64,000 nt of DNA from Gammaproteobacteria bacterium (GCA_030654835.1 JAURWS010000020.1:1-64000); one strand, 5' to 3'; numbered from the stretch's first letter, positions 8,721 to 18,980 are shown. Numbers and translations: made by a program. Notes: a model not told the origin generated them from the sequence alone.

Positions 8721-10737
8721 ACTGGGTCAGCTGACGCTCATTCTCTCGTTTTGTTTGTGCGTGATCCTGGGCACGCTGCCGCTGATCGGTGCGGGCACCG
8801 GCAACCGTCTGTGGATCGGGCTGGCGCGGCCGCTGACGGCGGGCGTGTTCGTCTTCCTCACCATGAGCCTGGTGATCCTCGGTTACAGCTTCGTTATTGA
8901 CGATTTCTCGGTGTCCTTCGTGGCGCAGCATTCCAACTCGCTGCTGCCGATTCAATACAAAATTACCGCCGTATGGGGCGGCCATGAGGGTTCGTTCCTG
9001 TTCTGGACCTGGATGCTGTCCGGCTGGATGTTGTCCGTGGCTATCTTCAGCAAGGCGATGCCCGATGACTTCGTGGCGCGTGTGCTCGGCGTGATGGGCC
9101 TGATTGGCGCGGGCTACACGCTGTTCATGATCATGACTTCCAACCCGTTTGATCGCATTCTGCCGCTCTCGCCCCCGGACGGCGCCGACCTTAACTCCGC
9201 CTTGCAGGATTTCGGCTTCATCATTCATCCGCCTTCGCTGTACATGGGCTACGTCGGCTTCTCCGTGGTGTTCGCGTTTGCGATCGCGGCGCTGCTCAGT
9301 GGTCGGCTCGATTCGGCGTGGGCACGCTGGTCACGCCCTTGGGCCAATGCGGCGTGGGCGATTCTGACCATCGGTATCGCGCTGGGCTCCTGGTGGGCTT
9401 ATTACGAATTGGGCTGGGGTGGCTGGTGGGCGTGGGATCCGGTCGAGAACCCGCCGATGATCAATTGGCTGCTGGGCACCGCGCTGATTCATTCATTGGC
9501 GGCGACCGAGAAGCGTGGCGTGTTCAAGAGCTGGACCGTGCTGTTGGCCATCATGGCCTTCGCGGCGAGTCTGCTGGGCACCTTCATCACGCGCTCCGGT
9601 TTGCTGACCTCTGTGCATGCCTTCGCCAGCGATCCTACGCGGGGGATCTACATTCTAGGCTTCCTCGGCCTCGTGGTCGGTGGCTCGCTGCTGCTGTTTG
9701 CCTTGCGCGCGCCGTTGATGAAGAGCGAATTCGGTTTTGCGGCGATCTCGCGGGAAGTCTTCCTGCTGGCCAACAACATCATTCTGGTGGTCGCGAGTGC
9801 CGCGATCCTGCTGGGTACGCTGTATCCGATGGTGTATCAGGCGGTCTCCGGCGGTGAGCTGATCTCTGTTGGCCCACCTTACTTCAACATGATTTTCGTG
9901 CCTCTGATGGCGATCCTGGTGTTGTTCCTAGCGCTGGGCTCGATTAGTCGCTGGAAGAAGACCTCCGTGCAATATCTGCGCAAGCAACTCGGTATCGTCG
10001 CCATTGCCAGCGTGCTGCTGGGTGTGGTGTTGCCGCTGGTGGTGACCTTCGAATTCAATTTCGGCGCCAGCATCGCCACCATGCTGGGCCTGTGGATCAT
10101 TCTCGGCATCGTGCAGGACATCCGCATCAAGATCAGCAACAAGGCCTCGACGTTGAGCGGGCTCAAGTCGCTGGCGACCAGTTATATCGGCATGCAGATC
10201 GCACATTTTGGATTCGCCATGATCATGCTCGGGGCCTCTCTGACCAGCATCTACAGCGTCGAGAAGAGTGTGCTGCTCAGTGCCGGTGAGACGGTAGACC
10301 TCGGTGCCTACGATTTCGTGTTCCAGGGCACCGAGCCGATACAGGGTCCGAATTTCGTGGGTGATCTCGCAACCTTCCAGGTCATGAAGAATGACCAGTA
10401 CCAGCGTGATCTGCACCCGGAAAAGCGTATATATACCCAGAGTGGCAGCCCGTCCACGGAGATGGCGATTGATGCCGGCTTCTGGCGCGACCTGTTCATC
10501 ACACTGGGCGAGCCGCGTGAGTCAGGCGCGTGGTCGATGACCATCTACATCAAGCCCTTTGTGCGCTGGGTATGGCTGGGTGCCATCCTGATGGCGCTCG
10601 GCGGCGTGGTGGCGGTCACAGACAAACGCTATCGCCGACTCAAAGTCAGGACGCTAGCTGGTGAAGCGGCGGAGCAGGCTGGCGGATCTGGATCGTCTGG
10701 AAAGTCCGACGAAGGCCTGCGCCCGGTTTCGAATTGA
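8710..10737 (+). CDS. ccmF: CcmF, cytochrome c haem lyase subunit
   Basis: Large membrane protein that with CcmH/CcmI attaches haem to apocytochrome c. ATG at 8710 chosen because it gives the expected MVPELGQ start; an in-frame ATG at 8662 lies deep inside ccmE. 675 aa with many hydrophobic segments, the WGGHEGSFLFW motif near 95, and the tryptophan-rich signature GWGGWWAWDPVENPP near 235. Histidines such as FIIHPPSLYMGY fit haem ligation. The soluble C-terminal part and last membrane helix are present, so it looks full length. Confidence 0.95.
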   Translation: MVPELGQLTLILSFCLCVILGTLPLIGAGTGNRLWIGLARPLTAGVFVFLTMSLVILGYSFVIDDFSVSFVAQHSNSLLPIQYKITAVWGGHEGSFLFWTWMLSGWMLSVAIFSKAMPDDFVARVLGVMGLIGAGYTLFMIMTSNPFDRILPLSPPDGADLNSALQDFGFIIHPPSLYMGYVGFSVVFAFAIAALLSGRLDSAWARWSRPWANAAWAILTIGIALGSWWAYYELGWGGWWAWDPVENPPMINWLLGTALIHSLAATEKRGVFKSWTVLLAIMAFAASLLGTFITRSGLLTSVHAFASDPTRGIYILGFLGLVVGGSLLLFALRAPLMKSEFGFAAISREVFLLANNIILVVASAAILLGTLYPMVYQAVSGGELISVGPPYFNMIFVPLMAILVLFLALGSISRWKKTSVQYLRKQLGIVAIASVLLGVVLPLVVTFEFNFGASIATMLGLWIILGIVQDIRIKISNKASTLSGLKSLATSYIGMQIAHFGFAMIMLGASLTSIYSVEKSVLLSAGETVDLGAYDFVFQGTEPIQGPNFVGDLATFQVMKNDQYQRDLHPEKRIYTQSGSPSTEMAIDAGFWRDLFITLGEPRESGAWSMTIYIKPFVRWVWLGAILMALGGVVAVTDKRYRRLKVRTLAGEAAEQAGGSGSSGKSDEGLRPVSN

Positions 10738-10780
10738 AACTATTGTTATCGAATGCATCACTAAGGTTGGTTGACGAATC

Positions 10781-11323
10781 ATGTCCAGATTGAAACTGTT
10801 CATCCCGGTAGGGGTATTTCTGGTGCTGGCGCTGCTGCTCTGGCGCGGGCTCTATCTCGACCCGCGCACGTTGCCGTCCGTACTGATCGACAAGCCGCTG
10901 CCCGAGTTCGAATTGCCGACGGTGGAACACGCTGACCGCCTGATCTCCAAGGCCGATCTGCCGAAGGAACCGTTCCTGCTGAATGTCTGGGGCAGCTACT
11001 GTCTGCCTTGCCTGCAGGAGAATCCGATTCTGAAGGCGGCCGCCGAGAAGGATGTGCTGCCGATAATCGGTATCAACTACAAGGACAAGATCAATCTGGC
11101 GCTGATGTGGATGGACGACAACGGCAGTCCGTTCGAGTTCAGCGTTATGGACGCCGATGGGCGCCTTGGCATCGATCTGGGGGTGTATGGCGCCCCCGAG
11201 ACTTTTGTCATCGATGGCAATGGCGTGATCCGCTACAAGCACATCGGTGTGATCGACTATCAATCCTGGCAGGAAGAAATCATGCCGGCGATTGAAGCGG
11301 TGAAAGCGGAATCCCTGAACTGA
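10781..11323 (+). CDS. ccmG: CcmG/DsbE, periplasmic thiol-disulfide reductase
   Basis: Membrane-anchored thioredoxin-fold protein that keeps the CxxCH haem-binding cysteines of apocytochrome c reduced. N-terminal anchor (LFIPVGVFLVLALLLWRG), active site YCLPC within NVWGSYCLPCLQE, and the GAPETFVIDGNGVIRYKHIG segment typical of DsbE. 180 aa. Its TGA overlaps the ccmH ATG by 1 bp. Confidence 0.94.
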   Translation: MSRLKLFIPVGVFLVLALLLWRGLYLDPRTLPSVLIDKPLPEFELPTVEHADRLISKADLPKEPFLLNVWGSYCLPCLQENPILKAAAEKDVLPIIGINYKDKINLALMWMDDNGSPFEFSVMDADGRLGIDLGVYGAPETFVIDGNGVIRYKHIGVIDYQSWQEEIMPAIEAVKAESLN

Positions 11324-11892
11324 TGACAACTCCTGCTGCCATGACCAATTCGCGTCGCGGGGCCATTGGCTCCGTGCGTATTCTGTTGCAGCTCGCGACT
11401 CTGGTGCTGCTGTGCCTGACGGCCAACGCCTGGTCTGCCATCGATACTTTCGAGTTCGAGAACGACGAACAGCAACACCGCTTCCGCACGCTCTCCAATG
11501 AGTTTCGCTGTCCGATGTGCCAGAACACCAGCCTGACCGGCTCCGGCGGTGGTGTGGCGGAAGACCTGCGCCGCGAGATCTACCTCATGATCGTTGACGG
11601 TAAGACCGACGAAGAGATCAAGCAATTCATGCTGGAGCGCTACGGCGACTTCATATTCTACAAACCACGGCTGATGACGGAGACGCTGCTGCTGTGGTTC
11701 GGCCCGTTGCTGTTCCTCCTGCTGGGTGGCTGGATTGTGCTGGGGGTCATCAAGCGCGCGCGGCCGCAGGAGCAACAGGCGGTGGTGCTCGACGATGCCG
11801 ATCAGGAACGTCTGCGCAAGCTGCTGGCAGGTGTTGATCGCCTGAACCGTATAGACAGTCCGGACGAGCAGGACAAGTCTGATAATCGTTAA
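11323..11892 (+). CDS. ccmH: CcmH, N-terminal-type thiol protein of cytochrome c maturation
   Basis: Small membrane-anchored thiol oxidoreductase working with CcmG on apocytochrome cysteines. Active motif FRCPMCQNTSL (family LRCxxCQ). Signal peptide about residues 16-38 (VRILLQLATLVLLCLTANAW) and a C-terminal helix (WFGPLLFLLLGGWIVLGV). 189 aa. An ATG at 11341 is an alternative start that would give a more usual short signal peptide. The C-terminal TPR part of E. coli CcmH is a separate gene here (ccmI). Confidence 0.93.
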   Translation: MTTPAAMTNSRRGAIGSVRILLQLATLVLLCLTANAWSAIDTFEFENDEQQHRFRTLSNEFRCPMCQNTSLTGSGGGVAEDLRREIYLMIVDGKTDEEIKQFMLERYGDFIFYKPRLMTETLLLWFGPLLFLLLGGWIVLGVIKRARPQEQQAVVLDDADQERLRKLLAGVDRLNRIDSPDEQDKSDNR

Positions 11893-11990
11893 ACGCCGAC
11901 GCGCTCTTGCCGGGCGTTGATTTCAACTACACATGATCATCCCGGTGACACTGCCTGACGGCGGGTCTCCGGTGAATTCAGGGGGATAAT

Positions 11991-13247
11991 TTGTTCTGGT
12001 TTTTCGCTGCTGCGCTGGTGGTACTGGCGGTTCTTTTCGTGTTGCTGCCGCTGTGGAAAATTCATCGTGCCGGCGACAGTGGTCGTGCCCGCCGTGAACA
12101 GACGAATCTGCTGATATTTCAGGAGAGGGTTGCCGAGCTGGAGGCTGAACGTGCGGCTGGCACTCTGGACGAGGAGAATTTCCAGGAGCTGAAGCGGGAG
12201 CTGCAGCGCAGCCTGCTCTCTGACGTCGATGCTGGCGCGGCCGATGTGCAGGGCAAGGCAGAGAGCGGTGTGTCGCTGTTTTCACGCAGTCGGCTGATTC
12301 CACTGCTGCTGGTGCTGATGGTGCCACCCGCCACCTATCTGCTTTATGAGCAGTGGGGTTATCAAGACGAACTCGAACTGGCGCAGCTGGGTGAGCGCAC
12401 GCGGGCCGGTGTCACCAATGCCGAGGAAGCGCGGGATCTGATCTTTGCCATTGGCGAGATCGTGCAGAGCGACCCGGAGAACGGCTGGGCGTGGTTCTTC
12501 CTCGCGCAAAATCTCGTGAACCTGGGCCAGTTCCCGGAGGCGGCGATGTCACTGGAGCGCGCGGCCGCGAATGTCGCGGAACCGCAGGACAAGGCTGAAA
12601 TTCTCAGCCAGCAGGCTTATCTCGAATACTTTCTCGCCGAACAGAAGCTGACGGACAAGGTGCAGGGAATCATCGACGCGATTCAACTCATCAATCCGAA
12701 TCACCAGATTGTTCTGGATATTCTCGGGATGGATGCGGAGCAGCGCGGCGACTACCAGACAGCCATCACTTATCTGCGCAGAATCCTGCAGAGCACCCCA
12801 CCCGGAGCGGCTGCCGATGATCTGAATGCGCGCATTGCCAACGCCCAGCAACAACTGGCCGCCTCGGGTGTTGCGCCACAGGATGGTCAGGCCGCTGCCG
12901 GGGAAGGACCGACCATCGACGTGCAGCTTTCTGTTGGCGCCGATCTGAATCTGCCCGCCGACACGCGCGTGTTCGTCTCCGCACTGGAGGTCAATGGACG
13001 TGGTCAGCCACTGGCTGCCGAGGTAATGACAGTCGCTGATCTGCCCGTCACCATCACGCTGACCAATGCCGATGCCGTCGGCCCCTTCAATCTGTCCTCA
13101 GCAGAGCAGATCTACATCGTTGCCACCGCGTCTTCCAGTGGCACCGCCAACGTACAGGCGGGTGATCATCAGGCGCGCTCAGAGGGTTTCGCCCACGGCA
13201 ACACTCACGCTATTATCCCGCTCGTCATTGAAAACATCGTGCCCTGA
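11991..13247 (+). CDS. ccmI: CcmI, TPR-type apocytochrome chaperone
   Basis: Holds apocytochrome c for haem ligation. Starts at TTG 11991 behind GGGGGA; residues follow the CcmI pattern: first helix (FWFFAAALVVLAVLFVLLPLW), a cytoplasmic loop with coiled-coil (EERVAELEAERAAGTLDEENF type), a second helix (LIPLLLVLMVPPATYLLY), and then TPR-like helices (GWAWFFLAQNLVNLGQFPEAA, GDYQTAITYLRRIL). A periplasmic C-terminal domain with immunoglobulin-like strands (RVFVSALEVNGRGQPLA) ends the 418-aa protein. Last gene of the ccm run, 98 bp after ccmH. Confidence 0.9.
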   Translation: MFWFFAAALVVLAVLFVLLPLWKIHRAGDSGRARREQTNLLIFQERVAELEAERAAGTLDEENFQELKRELQRSLLSDVDAGAADVQGKAESGVSLFSRSRLIPLLLVLMVPPATYLLYEQWGYQDELELAQLGERTRAGVTNAEEARDLIFAIGEIVQSDPENGWAWFFLAQNLVNLGQFPEAAMSLERAAANVAEPQDKAEILSQQAYLEYFLAEQKLTDKVQGIIDAIQLINPNHQIVLDILGMDAEQRGDYQTAITYLRRILQSTPPGAAADDLNARIANAQQQLAASGVAPQDGQAAAGEGPTIDVQLSVGADLNLPADTRVFVSALEVNGRGQPLAAEVMTVADLPVTITLTNADAVGPFNLSSAEQIYIVATASSSGTANVQAGDHQARSEGFAHGNTHAIIPLVIENIVP

Positions 13248-13328
13248 CAGAGCGTGCTGTGCTGCTGATGCAGACACCGCCTCTTCGGCGGGGCCCTGAA
13301 GAATAACAAGAGCAGGACGGGGGCTGAC

Positions 13329-14957
13329 ATGTTTGGAATCATGATGGACAAGCAATTGAATATTGCTGACATCCTGGAGTACGCGGCGCAATACAACACG
13401 GATGCGGAGATTGTGACGCGGCAGGTGGAGGGCGGCATCCATCGTTACCGCTATAAGGATGCACTGCTGCGCACGAGGCAGCTGGCCAATGCGCTGCGTG
13501 CGCTGGGTGTGCATCAGGGGGACCGGGTAGCGACGCTGGCCTGGAACACCTATCGGCACCTCGAACTTTACTACGCTGTCTCCGGCATGGGGGCGGTGAT
13601 CCACACCATCAATCCCCGGCTGTTTGCCGAACAGATCATCTACATCATCAATCATGCGGAAGACAAATATGTCTTCGTCGACTTGACCTTTGTGCCTCTG
13701 CTGGAAGCTGTGCAGGACCATATACCGGATGTGAAGGGTTTTGTGGTGATGACGGATCGTGCGCACATGCCGAACTCTTCATTGTCCAACCTGCTGTGTT
13801 ATGAAGAGCTGCTGGCCGCACAGTCGTCGCAATTCGACTGGCCGGAATTTGACGAGAAGACGGCTGCCGGGCTCTGCTACACCTCGGGGACCACAGGCAA
13901 TCCGAAAGGGGTCATGTATTCGCATCGCTCCACCGTGCTGCATGCCATCTCGTCTTGCCGCGCGTCGGCCATGAATCTGGGCCCGCTGTCCCGTGTGCTG
14001 CCGGTGGTGCCGATGTTTCACGTCTGTGCGTGGGGAATTCCCTATAGCGCCCCGATCGCCGGTTCGAGCATCCTGTTTCCGGGAGCAGGCATGGATGGCG
14101 CCTCGCTCTATGGCTTGATCGATGGCGAGAAGGCGACCTCACTGCTGGGTGTGCCAACGGTGTGGCTCGGACTGCTCAATTACATCGACTCGGTGAACGG
14201 CAATCTCGACAGTGTCGAGAATGTGGTGATCGGCGGCTCCGCAGCGCCGCGCTCCATGATGGAGAAATTCCACGACAAATACGGGGTATTCCCGATCCAC
14301 GCCTGGGGCATGACCGAGATGAGCCCGATGGGCTGTCTGTGCGTGAAAACGCCCTATCTGCTTAAGGCGGACAAGGACGCTCGCGCCGTCATCCAATCCA
14401 AGCAGGGCCGCCCGGTCTTCGGAGTGGAAATGAAAATCGTCGACGACCAAGATCGTGAACTGCCCAACGATGGCAAGACCTTCGGGCGTTTGATGGTGCG
14501 CGGGTCGTGGGTCGCCAGCGGTTATTACAAGAACGATGATCGCTCAGCGTTCCGGGCTGGCTGGTTCGATACCGGCGATGTGTCGACCATCGATGCTGAC
14601 GGCTACATGCAGATCGTCGACCGCAGCAAGGATGTCATCAAGTCGGGCGGGGAGTGGATCAGTTCCATTGAGCTGGAGAATTATGCAGTGGGCCATCCCG
14701 CCGTGGCTGAGGCTTGTGTAGTGGGTATTGCACATCCTAAATGGGATGAACGGCCCCTGTTGCTGATCGTCCGCAAGCCGGGTGCGGAATGCAGTAAAGA
14801 GCTTATAATCGGTTACCTCGCAGACAAGGTGGCACGGTGGTGGATTCCCGATGATGTTGTGTTCGTGGACGCCCTTCCGCATACTGCCACCGGCAAGCTG
14901 CTGAAGACGGAAGTAAGAGCGAAATTCGAGAAATATTATCTCGATCTTGCCTCCTGA
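13329..14957 (+). CDS. AMP-forming acyl-CoA synthetase (medium/long-chain type)
   Basis: Activates a carboxylic acid to its CoA thioester using ATP. AMP-binding P-loop [18 protein letters not shown] near residue 185, A5 motif [10 protein letters not shown] near 325, GWFDTGDV near 415, and the C-terminal catalytic lysine region [10 protein letters not shown] near 520. 542 aa. The opening ([20 protein letters not shown]) resembles AlkK-type medium-chain fatty acid and methylthiopropionate CoA ligases; the exact substrate cannot be read from sequence. It is in the same direction as ccm and 81 bp after it, with a weak GC hairpin (13277-13291) between. Confidence 0.88.
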   Translation: MFGIMMDKQLNIADILEYAAQYNTDAEIVTRQVEGGIHRYRYKDALLRTRQLANALRALGVHQGDRVATLAWNTYRHLELYYAVSGMGAVIHTINPRLFAEQIIYIINHAEDKYVFVDLTFVPLLEAVQDHIPDVKGFVVMTDRAHMPNSSLSNLLCYEELLAAQSSQFDWPEFDEKTAAGLCYTSGTTGNPKGVMYSHRSTVLHAISSCRASAMNLGPLSRVLPVVPMFHVCAWGIPYSAPIAGSSILFPGAGMDGASLYGLIDGEKATSLLGVPTVWLGLLNYIDSVNGNLDSVENVVIGGSAAPRSMMEKFHDKYGVFPIHAWGMTEMSPMGCLCVKTPYLLKADKDARAVIQSKQGRPVFGVEMKIVDDQDRELPNDGKTFGRLMVRGSWVASGYYKNDDRSAFRAGWFDTGDVSTIDADGYMQIVDRSKDVIKSGGEWISSIELENYAVGHPAVAEACVVGIAHPKWDERPLLLIVRKPGAECSKELIIGYLADKVARWWIPDDVVFVDALPHTATGKLLKTEVRAKFEKYYLDLAS

Positions 14958-14988
14958 CAGCGTGACCGTACACGGAACTGATGACACC

Positions 14989-16035
14989 ATGAGCAGTAAT
15001 TTCAACACAGCGACTTCAGCAGGGGCGGCCTCAACTGGGACGACTTCAACAGGCCTGATCGACAAGTTCGGTCGGCGCGTTGATTACATTCGTCTCTCAG
15101 TCACCGATCGCTGCGACTTCCGTTGTGTCTACTGCATGACGGAGGAGATGACCTTCTTGCCGCGTGATCAGGTGCTCTCTCTTGAAGAGATCTACCAGGT
15201 GGCGCAGGCCTTCACGGAGCTGGGCGTCAACAAGATACGTCTCACCGGTGGCGAGCCACTGGTGCGCAGCAATGTCATGTCGCTGATCAATCGCCTCGGC
15301 AAACTCGATGGTCTCAAGGAATTGTTGCTGACGACCAATGGCGCACAACTTGAGAAATATGCTGAGCCACTGCGGGCGGCCGGCGTCAATCGCATCAATA
15401 TCAGCCTCGACAGTCTCGATGCAGAGCGCTTCCGTCGCATCTCGCGCGTGGGCAAACTTGAAAATGTGCTGGCGGGCATCGAAGCGGCGCGTCAGCAGAA
15501 TTTCGAGCGCATTCGCCTGAATGCTGTGATCATGAAAGGCTACAACGACGACGAAGTATTGCCGCTGACCGAGTTCGCGCTGGAGCGGGATGTCGATATT
15601 GCCTTCATCGAAGAGATGCCACTCGGCAGCGCCTCCGACCATGATCGTGAAAGCACCGTGTGCAATAATGACTGGGTGCGCGAAGTGATCTCCAGTCGCT
15701 ATGAATTGTTACCCAGTACGACCACCACGGCAGGCCCGTCGCGCTACTTCAAGATTCCGGGACGCGAGAGCCGCATCGGTTTCATCTCACCGGTCAGTCA
15801 TAACTTCTGCAGCGACTGTAATCGTGTCCGCGTGACTGTGGAAGGGCGCCTGCTGTTGTGTCTGGGCAACGAGCACTCCATGGATCTGCGCGCCATTCTT
15901 CGAGAACAGAAGGGCGACATGGAGGCGTTGAAACAAGCCATCGTCAAAGCGATGGATCTGAAGCCCGAGCGTCATCATTTTTATGAGAAAGACTATATTC
16001 AACCCATTCGCCTGATGAACATGACTGGCGGGTAA
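14989..16035 (+). CDS. moaA: MoaA, GTP 3',8-cyclase (molybdenum cofactor step 1)
   Basis: Radical SAM enzyme turning GTP into 3',8-cyclo-GTP. The N-terminal cluster motif is CDFRCVYCM and the C-terminal cluster cysteines lie in CSDCNRV and LLLCLG. It ends MTGG, the conserved terminal Gly-Gly needed for activity. I chose ATG 14989 (348 aa) over a TTG at 14947 that lies inside the preceding gene; a Ser/Thr/Ala-rich leader of about 25 residues precedes the conserved [16 protein letters not shown]. It probably forms a pair with moaB, 41 bp downstream. Confidence 0.95.
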   Translation: MSSNFNTATSAGAASTGTTSTGLIDKFGRRVDYIRLSVTDRCDFRCVYCMTEEMTFLPRDQVLSLEEIYQVAQAFTELGVNKIRLTGGEPLVRSNVMSLINRLGKLDGLKELLLTTNGAQLEKYAEPLRAAGVNRINISLDSLDAERFRRISRVGKLENVLAGIEAARQQNFERIRLNAVIMKGYNDDEVLPLTEFALERDVDIAFIEEMPLGSASDHDRESTVCNNDWVREVISSRYELLPSTTTTAGPSRYFKIPGRESRIGFISPVSHNFCSDCNRVRVTVEGRLLLCLGNEHSMDLRAILREQKGDMEALKQAIVKAMDLKPERHHFYEKDYIQPIRLMNMTGG

Positions 16036-16076
16036 ATCCCGTTGTTTGTCATATCCCATGGAGTGCCGATTCGATA

Positions 16077-16604
16077 ATGAGTAACACTGCTTCTGATAAA
16101 AAATCCGTATTCATCCCTGTTCGAGTTGCTGTGGTGACTGTGTCTGATACTCGCACCGAGGAGACAGACAAGTCCGGCAGTTATCTCGTGGAATGCGTGA
16201 AGGCGGCCGGGCATATCCTGGTCAGCAAACAGATCGTGAAGGATGATACCTACAAGCTGCGCGCCGTCGTGGCGACACACATTGCGGACGATAATGTGCA
16301 GGCAGTTCTGCTGACGGGTGGCACGGGCTTTACGTTTCGCGACAATACGGTGACAGCTGTAACACCATTGCTGGACATGCATATCGAAGGATTCGGTGAG
16401 GTGTTCCGCTATCTTTCGCATGCAGAGATAGGCAGCTCGACCATTCAGTCACGCGCATTCGCGGGGCTCAGTAATGGGACTATCGTGTTCTGTATGCCGG
16501 GTTCACCTGGAGCGTGCAGAACGGCATGGGAAGGGGTAGTGGCGCAGCAGCTGGACAGTCGTCACAAGCCGTGCAATTTTGTGGACAAACTCAAGAAGCC
16601 TTGA
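16077..16604 (+). CDS. moaB: MoaB-type molybdopterin adenylyltransferase
   Basis: Cofactor-biosynthesis protein of the MoaB/MogA fold; MoaB proteins adenylylate molybdopterin in many bacteria, whereas the E. coli MoaB is inactive. Motifs VVTVSDTRTEETDKSG, LLTGGTGFTFRDNT and MPGSPGACRTAWE mark the nucleotide and pterin site. 175 aa. With moaA it would supply the cofactor for the hydroxylase encoded at 57-61 kb. Confidence 0.93.
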   Translation: MSNTASDKKSVFIPVRVAVVTVSDTRTEETDKSGSYLVECVKAAGHILVSKQIVKDDTYKLRAVVATHIADDNVQAVLLTGGTGFTFRDNTVTAVTPLLDMHIEGFGEVFRYLSHAEIGSSTIQSRAFAGLSNGTIVFCMPGSPGACRTAWEGVVAQQLDSRHKPCNFVDKLKKP

Positions 16605-16673
16605 GCCTTTCTGAGCGTGGGTCTGCTGACAAAAGAGTCTTTGCAGCACTGGCGTTTCGTGCTTTCACTCGCT

Positions 16674-16734
16674 ACCAAAAAACAAACACCGAGATTAGAT
16701 ACTGACCCTTGGGGGTGAATGTCTAATCCCGGTG
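16674..16734 (-). terminator. Rho-independent terminator read on the minus strand
   Basis: Arms 16687-16700 and 16721-16734 (CACCGAGATTAGAT / GTCTAATCCCGGTG) pair at 12 Watson-Crick positions plus one G-U, with one mismatch and a 20-nt loop. On the minus strand the stem is followed by TTTGTTTTTTGG. It lies about 90 nt beyond the stop of the small gene at 16825-16926 and faces the moaB end, so it separates the convergent units. Confidence 0.75.
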
Positions 16735-16824
16735 CGGTCTACTTATTGCGTACTCTTGTTGGTAACTTTGCATAAGCGATTCCCTGATCGGGTAAGATTA
16801 TCCGGCTTGAGGCCGGTTCCCGAA

Positions 16825-16926
16825 TCAGGCAACGCCCAGCATCGTCAGTACAGGCACAGCAACAGAAGCGGCTACGATCGCAACTGAAATCAAGGCGGCA
16901 CGTGCGTTTACGAATACTTCACTCAT
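16825..16926 (-). CDS. 33-residue single-helix membrane protein, unrecognised
   Basis: ATG at 16926 is preceded by a strong Shine-Dalgarno AAGGAG about 8 nt upstream. The product is 33 aa: short polar N-terminus (MSEVFVNAR), then one hydrophobic stretch of about 24 residues (AALISVAIVAASVAVPVL ...) ending GVA. It sits alone on the minus strand between moaB and hemD with its own terminator downstream, so it is probably a real monocistronic gene. I do not recognise a family. Small single-helix proteins often associate with larger membrane complexes (general knowledge), but no partner is indicated here. Confidence 0.65.
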   Translation of the reverse strand: MSEVFVNARAALISVAIVAASVAVPVLTMLGVA

Positions 16927-17117
16927 TTCTATCTCCTTGGGTTTAACTTGGGTTTGTTTAATTGTTACCGTCGGCGACGTCATAACGGGGAGCATGGTAA
17001 CATAAACGTGAAAAACAGTAACACTAATTTTTAAGTGAGTTTTAATGTAACGGTCTCGCCATTGCTTCGACTCGTCGCCGATACCGCGAATATTTGTGAA
17101 TTCTCCGAGGGCTTTGC

Positions 17118-17966
17118 ATGAGTGAAATACAAGAATCGGCCGTCAGTCTTGCCGGGCAAGTGGTAGCGGTTCCCGAGAGTCGACAGCTGGATATTCTTGC
17201 AGACCTGCTGGTCGCCAGAGGCGCACGGGTGATACGTGTCCCTCTGGTGGCGATACTGGATGCTGTCGATCAAGGGGGCATAGCGAATTGGTTGAGGCAA
17301 TTCATCGCGGAGCCGGGAGACTATTTGATCGTACTGACAGGCGAAGGTTTGCGTCGATTGAGCGCGGCAGCCGAGCGTCTGGGTTGCCTTGAGCAATTCA
17401 CCGCGGCGCTGAACAAAGTCTGCAAGATCTGTCGCGGACCTAAGCCCGGCAGAACTCTCAAGGAAATGGGATTGAAGCCCGATCTGTTGGGTAAGGCTCC
17501 GACCACGCCCGGCATCATCGACGCATTGGATGAGCTGGATTTGCAGGGAAAGCGAGTGGCTGTACAGTTGTATGGCGAAGAGCCAAATTTGTTGCTGATT
17601 GACTACCTCCACGCTCGGGGTGCAAAAGTGAGCACCGTGGCGCCTTACCTCTATGCACCGGACTCCGATGAAGACAAGGTTGTGGAACTTATAGAGTCCC
17701 TCCATGCGGGAAATGTCACCATGATGACCTTCACCAGTCAGCCGCAGTTTCTGCGCCTGCTGGAGGTCGCCCGCAAGGCCGGTATCGAAGAACGCCTTTT
17801 CGCCGGTCTTGCCAGAGTCAAGATTGCAGCGGTGGGGCCGGTGGTTGCGGATCAATTGCGTGGTGCCGGTGTAGCAGTGGCAGTGATGCCGGAGTCACTG
17901 TTTTTTATGAAACCTATGGTGACAGAGTTAGTGAGGCTCGCCAGGGCCGAGTCGAGTGGAGGATAA
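17118..17966 (+). CDS. hemD: Uroporphyrinogen-III synthase family protein (HemD-like)
   Basis: Cyclises and inverts ring D of hydroxymethylbilane to uroporphyrinogen III in the haem pathway. Two Rossmann-like halves are visible: [30 protein letters not shown] at the start, and after a linker [33 protein letters not shown], followed by [16 protein letters not shown] and VAAVGPV-type strands. 282 aa. Not beside hemC, so it may be a second or divergent HemD; sequence conservation in this family is low. It is 5 bp upstream of the cyclophilin gene. Confidence 0.78.
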   Translation: MSEIQESAVSLAGQVVAVPESRQLDILADLLVARGARVIRVPLVAILDAVDQGGIANWLRQFIAEPGDYLIVLTGEGLRRLSAAAERLGCLEQFTAALNKVCKICRGPKPGRTLKEMGLKPDLLGKAPTTPGIIDALDELDLQGKRVAVQLYGEEPNLLLIDYLHARGAKVSTVAPYLYAPDSDEDKVVELIESLHAGNVTMMTFTSQPQFLRLLEVARKAGIEERLFAGLARVKIAAVGPVVADQLRGAGVAVAVMPESLFFMKPMVTELVRLARAESSGG

Positions 17967-17971
17967 CGAAG

Positions 17972-18589
17972 ATGGTAAAGACGGGGCGTTTGCAAACTCG
18001 GGCCGGACTATTGTTGACCTTGTTGCTGATGCTGCAGGGTTTTGCGCAGGACGTGTACGCGCAGGCGCTGACAGCGTCGATTGTCACAGATAAAGGCACA
18101 ATGGAGGTGGAGCTGAATGAGCAGGCTGCGCCCACGACGGTCGCCAATTTTGTGAATCTGGCGCAGCGCGGTTTCTACGATGGGCTGACGTTTCATCGTG
18201 TGGAGCGCAATTTCGTTGTTCAAGGCGGTGACCCGCTTGGCAACGGCACGGGCGGACCCGGTTATAAATTTACTGGCGAGGCGATTCTCAAACACACACG
18301 TCCCGGCACCTTGTCGATGGCGAACAGCGGCATCGGCACCGATGGCAGTCAGTTCTTCATCACACTGGTCGCAACGCCTCATCTGGATGGCAAGCATTCC
18401 GTGTTCGGTCGCGTGGTCAGCGGTCTGGAAACGGTTTACAAGATCGCCCGTGGTGACGTGATTCGCAGCATTACGATCAGCGGTGACACCACCGCGCTGA
18501 TGGCGCGCAAGCAGGCAGATTTACAGAAGTGGAATACCACGCTTGATGCTGGTTTTCCGCAGTTGCGACCTGCTCCGGTATCGAACTGA
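17972..18589 (+). CDS. Exported cyclophilin-type peptidyl-prolyl isomerase
   Basis: Cis-trans proline isomerase with a signal peptide (about residues 11-30, cut near VYAQA). Cyclophilin motifs: [35 protein letters not shown] and HSVFGRV. 205 aa. The ATG follows GGAGG at close to ideal spacing. Convergent with yciI, 6 bp apart. A second exported cyclophilin is encoded at 41.6-42.2 kb. Confidence 0.92.
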   Translation: MVKTGRLQTRAGLLLTLLLMLQGFAQDVYAQALTASIVTDKGTMEVELNEQAAPTTVANFVNLAQRGFYDGLTFHRVERNFVVQGGDPLGNGTGGPGYKFTGEAILKHTRPGTLSMANSGIGTDGSQFFITLVATPHLDGKHSVFGRVVSGLETVYKIARGDVIRSITISGDTTALMARKQADLQKWNTTLDAGFPQLRPAPVSN

Positions 18590-18595
18590 TTTCCG

Positions 18596-18895
18596 TCAGG
18601 GCAGGACTTGCTTGAAAGGCTTTACGACGACACTGCGAAATACGCCAGCCGTTACATAAGGGTCGTCATTTGCCCACTGTTGCGCTTCTGTCAGTGAGTC
18701 GAAGCTCGCGACGATCAGGCTTCCGGTGAAGCCTGCAGCACCGGGGTCGTTGCTGTCGACGGCCGGGTGAGGGCCAGCGAGGATGATACGGTTTTGCGCA
18801 GTCATGGCCTGCAGGCGCGCCAGATGCGCGGGGCGTGTGGCAACGCGCAGAGGCAGGCTGTCAGGGACATCTTCACAGATAATGGCGTAAAGCAT
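18596..18895 (-). CDS. yciI: YciI-like protein
   Basis: 99 residues with the ferredoxin-like YCII fold: [24 protein letters not shown] with the conserved histidine and arginine, [23 protein letters not shown] with the conserved aspartate, and [10 protein letters not shown]. Biochemical role of YciI proteins is not settled. Divergent from yciO with an 85-bp gap. Confidence 0.92.
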   Translation of the reverse strand: MLYAIICEDVPDSLPLRVATRPAHLARLQAMTAQNRIILAGPHPAVDSNDPGAAGFTGSLIVASFDSLTEAQQWANDDPYVTAGVFRSVVVKPFKQVLP

Positions 18896-18980
18896 CGAAT
18901 GGATTCCTCGTGTCTTGGCTTGCGATGAGTGGCGGATATGGTAATCGATTTGTCGTAGTCAGTCTGTTATTGTGCCGGGC

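Noticed and set aside
13277-13291. Terminator after ccmI
   Set aside because: Only a 5-bp GC stem and no U-run; too weak to call.
16514-16705. 63-codon plus-strand frame at the moaB end
   Set aside because: Mostly inside moaB in another frame and runs into the terminator hairpin.
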